From Acidobacteriaceae bacterium (GTDB lineage: Bacteria; Acidobacteriota; Terriglobia; Terriglobales; Acidobacteriaceae), in NCBI GenBank assembly GCA_030040175.1, contig JASHUF010000554.1:1-5345 (forward strand): a stretch of 5,345 nucleotides of DNA. The letters run 5' to 3'. Numbering within the stretch: position 1 is the first letter of the stretch; every line of letters starts with the position of its first letter. Both the position numbers and the translations under genes were made by a program. The notes below the pieces were generated by a model. It saw nothing but the letters and a program-made list of their open reading frames with translations. It had not been told where the DNA came from and made no database searches. Below are positions 1 through 5,345 of the stretch, piece after piece.

Positions 1-1
1 G

Positions 2-1084
2 ATCCCCATGCGCCGCGCCATCGCGCCGCTTGCCGATCTGGTCTCCTTCGCGCGCCTGTGGCGGGTGCTGGGAGCCTGCCGCCCGGAGATCGTTGAGTTC
101 AGCACGCCCAAAGCGGGCTTGCTGGGCTCCCTGGCCGCCTGGCTGCGCGGCGTGCCGCATCGTGTGTATCTGCTGCGGGGGCTCAGGCTGGAGACGAGCC
201 GCGGGCTCAAGCGGCGCATTCTCCTGGCTGCGGAACGCCTGACGGCCGCTTGTGCCCACGTCATTCTGTGCAACAGCGAAAGTCTTCGCTCCTGCGCGCT
301 TGCGCTTCGCATTGCGCCGGCGCGAAAGCTGGTCTTGCTCGGCGAGGGCAGCAGTCACGGCGTGGACACGGTCCGGTTTTCGCCCGGGCCGACCGATGTG
401 CGCGAGCGGCTGGGCATTCCCCGGCTCGCGCCTGTGGTTGGGTTCGTGGGCCGGCTCACGCGCGACAAGGGAGTGCCCGAACTCGTCGACGCCTTCGACG
501 CGATCCGCGCAGCCGAGCCCTCGGCGCGCCTCCTTCTGGTGGGCTGGTTCGACGATTCCGAGGATGCGCTCGACCCGGCCCTGCGCGCCCGTATTTCTGC
601 GGGCCGGGGAATCCACTCCACCGGATTCGTGAGCGACACCGCCGCCTACTATCGCGCTATCGATCTCCTGGTCCTTCCCACGTGGCGGGAAGGATTTCCC
701 AACGCCGTGCTCGAAGCCGCCGCATGCGGCATTCCCGCGGTGACAACCGTGGCTACGGGTGCGTGCGACTCGGTTGTGCAGAACGTGACCGGGCTGCTGA
801 TTTCGCCCGGCAGCCCGGAGGCCATCGCCGGGGCTGTGCTTGCGCTGCTGCGGGAGCCGATGCGCCGTCTGCAGATGGGCCGGGCCGCCCGCGCCTGGGC
901 ATGTGAGAATTTCGCAATCGACGAGGTGCTTGGGCGCAATGTTGCCTTTTATTCACGAATGTTGCAGCCGGTCACGGCCGCTGCTCCCGGGAGGGCGCCG
1001 GATCGCCGGGAAACAGCTCTGTCTGGCCCGCCTCGACCGTCTGTGCGGGCACACGCTTGCGGCCCGGCGCGCCGATCAGGCTGA
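2..1084 (+). CDS. Glycosyltransferase family 4, CapM-like (5' end outside window)
   Basis: A retaining GT-B glycosyltransferase that probably moves a sugar from a nucleotide donor onto a lipid-linked glycan at the inner face of the membrane, for capsule, O-antigen or exopolysaccharide. Numbering from the Met at base 8, the end of the N-terminal Rossmann domain shows STPKAGLLGSLAA (32-44). The interdomain linker motif is GSSHGVDTVRFSP (114-126). The C-terminal donor-binding domain opens with VGFVGRLTRDKG (144-155) and carries the GT4 EX7E motif, E228 to E236 in EGFPNAVLE, then TGLLISPGS (261-269). The frame is open before that Met (Ile-Pro-Met), and in this family IPM-R-x-I-x-P lies inside the N-domain, so about 50-60 residues are missing upstream. 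The usual family end is near YSRMLQ (315-320). The last 38 residues are an Arg/Pro/Ala-rich tail lying antisense to the convergent gene. The exact acceptor and sugar cannot be told. Confidence 0.9.
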   Translation: MPMRRAIAPLADLVSFARLWRVLGACRPEIVEFSTPKAGLLGSLAAWLRGVPHRVYLLRGLRLETSRGLKRRILLAAERLTAACAHVILCNSESLRSCALALRIAPARKLVLLGEGSSHGVDTVRFSPGPTDVRERLGIPRLAPVVGFVGRLTRDKGVPELVDAFDAIRAAEPSARLLLVGWFDDSEDALDPALRARISAGRGIHSTGFVSDTAAYYRAIDLLVLPTWREGFPNAVLEAAACGIPAVTTVATGACDSVVQNVTGLLISPGSPEAIAGAVLALLREPMRRLQMGRAARAWACENFAIDEVLGRNVAFYSRMLQPVTAAAPGRAPDRRETALSGPPRPSVRAHACGPARRSG

Positions 1085-1505
1085 TGACCTCGAGGGTCTG
1101 GATGGCCGGACGCGGAACGAAAATCCTCTGGGTGTTCGACCGCGTGTCCGGCGGTACCAGAAGCAGGCCGGGACCCTCGATGAGCGTAAGGTCGTTCGCA
1201 GCCAACCCTTCCAGCTCGTCGCCGTCCGCGAGCTTCAGCCGCAGCCAAAGGCCGGCCGTCCTCGGCCGGATGGAAAAACGCTTGCGCAGGAGGCGCTCGG
1301 GATTGGTCTGGTCGCTGATCGAGGAAGGTAGATCGCGCACGTAGCAGACCCACTTCACCTGTTCCCAGGCCATGCGCAGCACTTTGCCGTTCAGGTCGAG
1401 GATCTCGAGCTCCGCCGCGTCCCGGCCGAAGCCCAGACCCGCAAAGCCTGCACACCAGTCTCTTGAGAACTTGCGCACGATCACGGGTTTGCGTACAGAA
1501 GCCAT
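972..1505 (-). CDS. Conserved hypothetical protein, small two-part beta-rich protein
   Basis: A 177-residue soluble protein of unknown function with no signal peptide or membrane segment. From the ATG at 1505 it begins MASVRKPVIVRKFSRDW. It then shows two similar halves that alternate short beta-strand-like segments: LEILDLNGKVLRMAWEQVKW (33-52) followed by CYVRDL, and GLWLRLKLADGDELEGL (85-101), then LLLVPPDTRSNTQRIFVPR (114-132). The spacing 'G-x-V...I/V-K-x-x-x-x-V-R-D-L' and 'D-G-D-x-L-E-G...PPD' recalls small barrel (Sm-like or PilZ-like) folds and proteins I associate with Acidobacteriota. That likeness is from memory, not a search. The last 30 residues are hydrophilic and probably disordered. 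A GTG at 1523 would add six residues (MRQSNA); neither start has a clear Shine-Dalgarno, and I prefer the ATG because the conserved-looking sequence begins there. The 3' end overlaps the convergent glycosyltransferase. Confidence 0.72.
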   Translation of the reverse strand: MASVRKPVIVRKFSRDWCAGFAGLGFGRDAAELEILDLNGKVLRMAWEQVKWVCYVRDLPSSISDQTNPERLLRKRFSIRPRTAGLWLRLKLADGDELEGLAANDLTLIEGPGLLLVPPDTRSNTQRIFVPRPAIQTLEVISLIGAPGRKRVPAQTVEAGQTELFPGDPAPSREQRP

Positions 1506-1622
1506 CGCATTGGATTGTCGCACGGACGTGGCCGGCGCGCGCCCCCCAGGGCATTCGCGTCCAAACTCGCCTCACGCGGCACGATGATCCAATCCGGCGG
1601 CTTGAGGCCGATTGTGTCGATA

Positions 1623-1638
1623 CCGGCGTTTGCGCCGG
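1623..1638. other. Short GC hairpin (inverted repeat)
   Basis: CCGGCG, a TTTG loop, then CGCCGG: a perfect 6-bp stem. It has no T-tract on either side, so it is not a standard intrinsic terminator. It lies about 118 bases upstream of the minus-strand gene start and could form in that gene's leader, or be an operator. In DNA this GC-rich it may also be chance. Confidence 0.35.
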
Positions 1639-1660
1639 CGGGCCGGATTGGAGCGAGCCG

Positions 1661-1726
1661 GGACCGGCCAACGACCGGCCAACGACCGGCCGGGGACCGG
1701 CCCGGGACCGGCTCGGGACCGGCCCG
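1661..1726. repeat. Six tandem 11-bp repeats, consensus GGACCGGCCCG
   Basis: Six consecutive units of exactly 11 bases: GGACCGGCCAA, CGACCGGCCAA, CGACCGGCCGG, GGACCGGCCCG, GGACCGGCTCG, GGACCGGCCCG. The core GACCGGC is unchanged in all six and variation is confined to the first base and the last three. The period is not a multiple of three, and the array lies outside any supported gene, between two divergent genes. It may be a multi-site protein binding array, since 11 bases is about one helical turn, or a slippage-made minisatellite. Confidence 0.9.
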
Positions 1727-1809
1727 GGGCGCTGTTGACTGAATAAGCGCAAGACCCGCAATTCATTCGTGTTAGCTCTGGCCTTCCAAGCCCGGTTGTG
1801 GTAATGTAC

Positions 1810-1827
1810 AGCTTTGCCAGCTTTGCC
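1810..1827. repeat. 9-bp direct tandem duplication AGCTTTGCC
   Basis: Two perfect back-to-back copies of AGCTTTGCC lie about 70-90 bases upstream of the nucleotidyltransferase ATG, probably in its leader or promoter. They could be paired half-sites for a regulator or a simple replication-slippage duplication. The sequence does not decide between these. Confidence 0.55.
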
Positions 1828-1897
1828 CAGGAATGGGCTCTAAGGGCAGCTACATCAGGAACTTGGCGGAGCCGGAGGCGGCGGCAACAAGAACAAG

Positions 1898-3937
1898 ATG
1901 CCCGATTACATCTACCTGCTTGAGAACCGGCTTTCCGCAGATCAGCGGCACGCGCTTCACCAATTGCGTGAAGCCGCCCGCAGCGCCGGAACCATTCTGT
2001 TTCTCACCGGAGACGCGGTTCGCGACCTCACCAGCGGCCACGCTGTCCGCGAACTTGAAGTGGCGATTCATGGAAATGCGCTCAAATTCAAGAAACCAAT
2101 AGAGAAATTGGGCGGAAAGATATGGGGAGAGGACGAGGACTCGCGCAGTCTTTACCTGTGCTTTCCCGGCACTGTCCGCGTGGACCTGGTCAGCACGCAC
2201 AGAGTTGAATATCCCAAGCCGGGCCGTCCGGTTTTTCACCCGGCCTCAATCCAGGAAGATCTGCGCCGGAGGGACTTCACGGCCAATTCCATGGCCATTT
2301 CCCTCAACGAGGGCTCCTATGGCCTGCTCATGGACCCGCTCAACGGCGCTGCCGATATTGAGTCCCGGACCTTGAGACTGGTTTCCAACTATGGGTTCCT
2401 TGAGGAGCCGGCGCTGCTGGTCCGCGCCACCCGCTACCGCACCCGCCTGGGCTGGGAGATGGACCCCAGAACCCTGTCGCGCTACGAGAACGCCAAGGCT
2501 GAAGGCGTGATTCAGGCTCTTTCTCCGCACGCACGCAGCCAGGAGCTGGAGCAGATTGGCCACCAGGAAGAGGGGCTGAAGGTGTTGCGCGCGCTCGAGG
2601 AAGAAGGCTGGATGGCCGCGCTCTATCCCGCCTGGACCGTTGCCAAGGCCGATGAGACGAGGCTAAAAGCCCTGCACGAGCTCGCCGTGGAGTTGCTGGT
2701 GCAGGGAGTGCACGCCGACACGTCGGCGGCGCAGATGCAATTGCTGACCGCGCGCATGGCGCCCAGAGAGTTAACGGCGCTGAAGAAGCTCATGCTCAGG
2801 CCGGGATTTGTGGAGGAGTGGAACAGCCTGGACGCGCTCGCCGCCGGGTTTGCCAAGGTGCTGCTGGCCAAGCAGAATGCGGCGCCCTCGGCGAGCTTCA
2901 AGCTGTTCACAAGCTATGATCCAGAGGCCGTTCTCTGGCTTGGATTTACCTCGAAGATTCCTGCCGTGGCTGAGCGCTACAGCCAGTTCCTGAAGGTCTG
3001 GCCAGAAAAGAAGCAGCAGATTCCGTATCTCCTGATGCAGGAACTGCGCATCACGCCGGAGCTGCCCCGCTATAGCGAGCTCGTTCATTCCATTTTTCTT
3101 CAACTGATTGACGGACGGCTGACCACACCGGAGGAGATGCGCGCTTTTCTCGAGCCATATTCCCCGCCGGCTCCGCCTCCTCAGCAGGCCATCAAGAAGA
3201 CGCGCTCCCGGCGGGGCGCCGAATCAAGGATCAAGGGACGGGCGTTTGAAGAAGACGAGGAGTCTGAAGAGGCGATCGCCGCCGGAAGCGATCTGGACGA
3301 AATCGGCGGCGATGAGGACGAGATGGAGATGGCGATGCCGAAGGGCGGAATTGAGGCTGAGCCGGATGACCAAGAGGAAGAAGAGGAGGAAGAGGAGGAA
3401 GAAGCCGATGCCGCGCTGCAGCCGGCGTCCGCGCGAAGGTCCGCTGCCAAGGGCGCCCCGGCTGGCCAGAAGGCGCAAAAGGCCGGTCCGGCGACGGGCG
3501 CAAACCCATCGGCTGCCCCTCTCACCGGCAAGCCGGCCAAGGGGCAGAAGGCTGCGCCTTCGGCGGCGCCCGCGGCGGCGCCCGCGTCCGGGCCAAAGGG
3601 CAAACCCGCCGTGGCGGCGAAGCCCACACCTCCGGCCCAGCCGGTGAAAACCAAGCCTGCGCCCGCCAAGGCTGCTCCGGCTGCGAAGAAGCAACCGGCG
3701 TCTTCCGCCAAGACGGCGAAAAAGCAGGCAAAGCCGCAAAAGACCCCACCCAAGCCGCACGGCAAGCCGGCGGCCAAACCGCCGGCAAAACCTCCGGCGA
3801 AGAAGCCCGGGAAGGGCGCACCGGCGAAGCCCGCGGCCAAAGCGCACGCCAAGCCGGCACGCTCGTCCCCCGCAAAAGCCGGCAAGCCCTCCAAGCCGGC
3901 GAAAGCCGCATTGAAAAAACCGGCGAAAAAGCGATAG
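1898..3937 (+). CDS. Class II tRNA nucleotidyltransferase/poly(A) polymerase-like protein with long charged tail
   Basis: A 679-residue cytoplasmic protein related to CCA-adding enzymes and bacterial poly(A) polymerases, which add nucleotides to RNA 3' ends. The head domain (about 30-135) has LTGDAVRDL (36-44, family GGxVRD). RELEVAIHGNA (51-61) stands where DxDL is usual. RVDLVSTHRVEY (94-105) and DLRRRDFTANSMAISL (121-136) follow. The neck reads MDPLNGAADIESRTLR (145-160), then EEPALLVRATRYRTRLGW (169-186, family EDPLRLLRAxRF). Helical body regions run to about 420. Both usual catalytic aspartates are Glu (E52, E54), so activity is uncertain. From 421 the protein is low-complexity: acidic at 451-503 with ten Glu in a row (493-502), then a Lys/Ala/Pro tail (504-679) without aromatic residues, like histone H1 or AlgP tails. 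ATG 1898 is the only usable start, because the frame has a stop at 1841 and no other start codon. No close same-strand neighbour is seen, so it is probably transcribed alone. Confidence 0.85.
   Translation: MPDYIYLLENRLSADQRHALHQLREAARSAGTILFLTGDAVRDLTSGHAVRELEVAIHGNALKFKKPIEKLGGKIWGEDEDSRSLYLCFPGTVRVDLVSTHRVEYPKPGRPVFHPASIQEDLRRRDFTANSMAISLNEGSYGLLMDPLNGAADIESRTLRLVSNYGFLEEPALLVRATRYRTRLGWEMDPRTLSRYENAKAEGVIQALSPHARSQELEQIGHQEEGLKVLRALEEEGWMAALYPAWTVAKADETRLKALHELAVELLVQGVHADTSAAQMQLLTARMAPRELTALKKLMLRPGFVEEWNSLDALAAGFAKVLLAKQNAAPSASFKLFTSYDPEAVLWLGFTSKIPAVAERYSQFLKVWPEKKQQIPYLLMQELRITPELPRYSELVHSIFLQLIDGRLTTPEEMRAFLEPYSPPAPPPQQAIKKTRSRRGAESRIKGRAFEEDEESEEAIAAGSDLDEIGGDEDEMEMAMPKGGIEAEPDDQEEEEEEEEEEADAALQPASARRSAAKGAPAGQKAQKAGPATGANPSAAPLTGKPAKGQKAAPSAAPAAAPASGPKGKPAVAAKPTPPAQPVKTKPAPAKAAPAAKKQPASSAKTAKKQAKPQKTPPKPHGKPAAKPPAKPPAKKPGKGAPAKPAAKAHAKPARSSPAKAGKPSKPAKAALKKPAKKR
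3371..3934 (+). repeat. Degenerate low-complexity coding repeats (Glu run, then PAK-type repeats)
   Basis: Within the nucleotidyltransferase gene, a GAG/GAA run encodes ten Glu. It is followed by many imperfect repeats built on AAGCCGGC-like units that encode Lys-Pro-Ala and Ala-Lys-Pro triplets. Unit length is irregular but stays in frame. Codons are mixed (AAG/AAA, GCC/GCG, GAG/GAA), so the pattern is partly kept at the protein level rather than being a fresh slippage product. This composition also makes long meaningless open frames on the opposite strand. Confidence 0.7.
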
Positions 3938-3947
3938 GGTCGTTGCA

Positions 3948-3970
3948 AAGCCCCCCTTTCGGGCTTCTTC
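3948..3970 (+). terminator. Probable intrinsic terminator after the nucleotidyltransferase gene
   Basis: AAGCCC (3948-3953) pairs with GGGCTT (3961-3966) around a 7-base loop, starting about 10 bases after the stop codon, and is followed by a weak pyrimidine tract CTTCCTG. The position and the A/T-flanked GC stem fit an intrinsic terminator. The poor T-run makes it uncertain. It would separate this gene from glgE. Confidence 0.45.
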
Positions 3971-4094
3971 CTGCCCCCTGATGCATTTCCGCGCCTCCGT
4001 CGGGCGGTCGGCGGCTCAGGCCTCAGCCTTTGGTTTCTTCATCGGCGCTCACCTGAAGTAACCTACCGCCGCAACTCTGCATCTTTCTCTTACG

Positions 4095-4120
4095 CGCGGC
4101 ATTTCGCCCGCGCTGCCGCG
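4095..4120. other. Inverted repeat in the glgE upstream region
   Basis: CGCGGC (4095-4100) and GCCGCG (4115-4120) could pair around a 14-base loop, about 80-100 bases before glgE. No T-tract follows. The rest of the 3938-4196 gap, from about 4125 to 4180, is less GC-rich (TATTTT at 4131-4136, TTGAAA at 4168-4173) and is where the glgE promoter should lie, but no matched -35/-10 pair is convincing. This may be chance in GC-rich DNA. Confidence 0.25.
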
Positions 4121-4182
4121 GTTCCATGCGTATTTTCAATGTTTTCACCGGCGCTCATTCCGTCCGCTTGAAATTTGCAGTC

Positions 4183-4188
4183 GAAGGA
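4183..4188 (+). promoter_or_regulatory. Ribosome binding site of glgE
   Basis: GAAGGA ends 8 bases before the ATG at 4197, which is close to ideal Shine-Dalgarno spacing. It decides the start: an in-frame ATG at 4188 overlaps this site and so is the less likely initiation codon. Confidence 0.65.
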
Positions 4189-4196
4189 TGAGAGCA

Positions 4197-5345
4197 ATGA
4201 AGCTGACGGATGGGCGCAAGCGCGTTGTCATTGAAGAGGTCTCGCCCCAGGTCGATGGGGGAAGGCATCCCGTCCGCCGCATCGTGAACAGCGAAATCCC
4301 TGTCGGGGCTGCGATCTTTGCCGATGCGCAGGACCTCGTGGCGGCGCGCCTTCTTTATCGCCTCAGAAGCGAACGGCGCTGGCGTTCAACCCCCATGCGT
4401 CCGGGCGATAACGATCTGTGGCATGGGTCGTTCGTGCCGGACAAAATCGGCGCCTGGGTATTCACCATTGAGGCATGGATCGACCGCTTCGAAACCTGGG
4501 CGAGCGGCCTGAAGCAGCGGCTGGGCGCCCTGGCGGCGCAAGTCGACTCGGGCAGTGAAGGCGAAGCGGCCGACGCGTCCGGCGTCGCCCTCGCCTTGCG
4601 CTCCGGCGCGATTCTCGTCCATCAGGCTGCACTGCGTGCGCGCGGCGCCGACCAAAAAAAACTGGCTGAGATGGCGCAGTTGCTTGAACAACTGGCCGGC
4701 GAGAACAAGCGGAGGTGCGACTATCCATTGGATGAGGCTGCGCACCGGCTCATGGCCCGCTATCCCGACCTGCGCCACGCCGGCCGGTACGAACCCGAGT
4801 TGCCGATCCGCGTCGATCGCGAGCGGGCCTGTTTCTCCGCCTGGTACGAGCTTTTTCCCCGATCGGCTTCTCCGGTTCCGGGCAAGCATGGAACGCTCGC
4901 CGACGTGGAATTGCAGCTTCCGGAGATCGCCGGCATGGGATTCGACATCCTTTACCTGCCGCCCATCCATCCCATCGGCCGGACGTTCCGCAAAGGACCG
5001 AACAACGCCATGCATGCCGGCCCCGAAGCGCCCGGCAGCCCGTGGGCCATCGGCGACAGGGAAGCGGTTGCCTGCGCATCCTTGGGCGCAAGCCGGACCG
5101 GCGGCTGCGGCGGCCACAAATCGATTCATCCTGCGTTGGGCACTTTTGCCGACTTCGACCGGCTGGTCTCCGCGGCCCAAGCGCACGGAGTCGAGATCGC
5201 GCTCGACATCGCCTTCCAGTGCTCGCCCGACCACCCCTGGGTTGCCGAGCATCCGACCTGGTTCTTCATCCGGCCGGACGGCTCCATCCAATATGCCGAA
5301 AACCCGCCCAAGAAATACCAGGACATCTATCCGCTCAACTTCGAG
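4197..5345 (+). CDS. glgE: GlgE, alpha-1,4-glucan:maltose-1-phosphate maltosyltransferase (3' end outside window)
   Basis: GlgE transfers maltosyl units from alpha-maltose-1-phosphate to the non-reducing ends of alpha-1,4-glucans, in the cytoplasmic trehalose-to-glycogen route. The first 383 residues are present. An N-terminal GlgE domain (about 10-200) has VVIEEVSPQVDGGRHPVRR (10-28) and a helical insert around 105-172. The GH13 catalytic barrel starts at AWYELFPRS (215-223) and continues with GFDILYLPPIHPIG (248-261), GSPWAIG (280-286), IHPALGTFADFD (310-321), DIAFQCSPDHPW (337-348) and AENPPKKYQDIYP (367-379). These match GlgE rather than other GH13 enzymes. The nucleophile (the RVDNPHTKP region) and the general acid would lie just beyond the window, so catalytic competence cannot be judged. 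Between SPWAIG and GGHKSIHP there are 18 residues where the Mycobacterium and Streptomyces proteins have about three, so there is an apparent insertion. The start at 4197 follows a good ribosome binding site. Its pathway partners (treS, mak, glgB) are not in view and may follow downstream. Confidence 0.93.
   Translation, partial: MKLTDGRKRVVIEEVSPQVDGGRHPVRRIVNSEIPVGAAIFADAQDLVAARLLYRLRSERRWRSTPMRPGDNDLWHGSFVPDKIGAWVFTIEAWIDRFETWASGLKQRLGALAAQVDSGSEGEAADASGVALALRSGAILVHQAALRARGADQKKLAEMAQLLEQLAGENKRRCDYPLDEAAHRLMARYPDLRHAGRYEPELPIRVDRERACFSAWYELFPRSASPVPGKHGTLADVELQLPEIAGMGFDILYLPPIHPIGRTFRKGPNNAMHAGPEAPGSPWAIGDREAVACASLGASRTGGCGGHKSIHPALGTFADFDRLVSAAQAHGVEIALDIAFQCSPDHPWVAEHPTWFFIRPDGSIQYAENPPKKYQDIYPLNFE

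Larger units (their letters stand above)
1524..1897. other. Divergent intergenic region
   Basis: About 370 bases between the 5' ends of the minus-strand small protein gene and the plus-strand nucleotidyltransferase gene, so promoters for both should lie here. It contains a GC hairpin (1623-1638), an 11-bp tandem repeat array (1661-1726), a TTGACT box just after the array (1735-1740), an AT-richer stretch (about 1741-1810) and a 9-bp direct repeat (1810-1827). TTGACT would fit a plus-strand -35 box, but no convincing TATAAT-like partner stands 16-18 bases on, so I do not call a promoter. A purine-rich GGAGG at 1874-1878 lies 19 bases before the ATG at 1898, which is farther than usual for a Shine-Dalgarno. 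No convincing gene is seen in the region. Confidence 0.6.

Noticed and set aside
250..906. Alternative plus-strand frames of 126-218 codons inside the glycosyltransferase
   Set aside because: They are Arg/Ala/Cys-rich shadow frames. The glycosyltransferase frame carries the GT4 motifs over the same bases.
1661..1726. CRISPR-like array
   Set aside because: The units are 11 bases with no spacers, so this is a simple tandem repeat.
949..1761. 270-codon minus-strand frame across the small protein gene and the 11-bp repeats
   Set aside because: It is Arg/Pro-rich, runs in a different frame through the tandem repeats, and lacks any recognisable motif. The frame at 972-1505 has the protein-like pattern.
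1481..1762. Open minus-strand frame containing GLKPPDWIIVPREASLD, overlapping the start of the small protein gene
   Set aside because: It has high GC3 and looks somewhat protein-like, but there is no usable start codon before an internal GTG, no ribosome binding site, and half of it is the 11-bp repeat. It could be a gene remnant, but I cannot support it.
1735..1764. Sigma-70-like promoter starting at TTGACT
   Set aside because: The -35 box is good, but no hexamer resembling TATAAT occurs at 16-18 bases spacing.
3181..3948. Long Ala/Gly/Phe-rich and Leu/Arg-rich minus-strand frames
   Set aside because: They mirror the Lys/Ala/Pro and Glu repeats of the nucleotidyltransferase tail. Their low-complexity composition follows from that coding strand.
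4386..5291. 301-codon open frame on the minus strand
   Set aside because: It is fully antisense to glgE, which has clear family motifs throughout. The opposite frame is open because of high GC3, and its protein resembles no family I know.

Overview
This is a GC-rich window with long high-GC3 reading frames. Its proteins best suit a soil-type Acidobacteriota bacterium (Bryobacter/Solibacter-like). That assignment is an inference from protein style, namely the small two-part beta-rich protein and the nucleotidyltransferase with a long Lys/Ala/Pro tail. No marker gene or database search supports it.

Layout: (1) Bases 2-1084, plus strand: the 3' portion of a family-4 glycosyltransferase of the CapM-like capsule/O-antigen type; its N-terminus lies before the window. 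(2) Bases 972-1505 (possibly to 1523), minus strand: a small conserved-looking protein of unknown function, whose end overlaps the end of the glycosyltransferase tail-to-tail by 113 bases. (3) Bases 1524-1897: a divergent intergenic region of about 370 bases. It holds a GC hairpin, six tandem 11-bp repeats and a 9-bp direct duplication. (4) Bases 1898-3937, plus strand: a 679-residue class II tRNA nucleotidyltransferase/poly(A) polymerase-like protein. The usual catalytic Asp pair reads as Glu, and a 250-residue acidic-then-basic disordered tail follows the folded part. (5) Bases 3938-4196: an intergenic region with a probable terminator and a good ribosome binding site. (6) Bases 4197-5345, plus strand: the first 383 codons of glgE (maltosyltransferase), running off the window end.

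The genes do not form one pathway. The glycosyltransferase probably belongs to a surface polysaccharide cluster that continues upstream. The nucleotidyltransferase acts on RNA, if it is active. glgE starts a separate carbon-storage/glucan unit that continues downstream. I see no RNA gene, CRISPR array, insertion sequence or defence system. The points most worth a second look are the altered active site and bipolar tail of the nucleotidyltransferase, the 11-bp repeat array, an apparent insertion in GlgE, and the convergent gene overlap.
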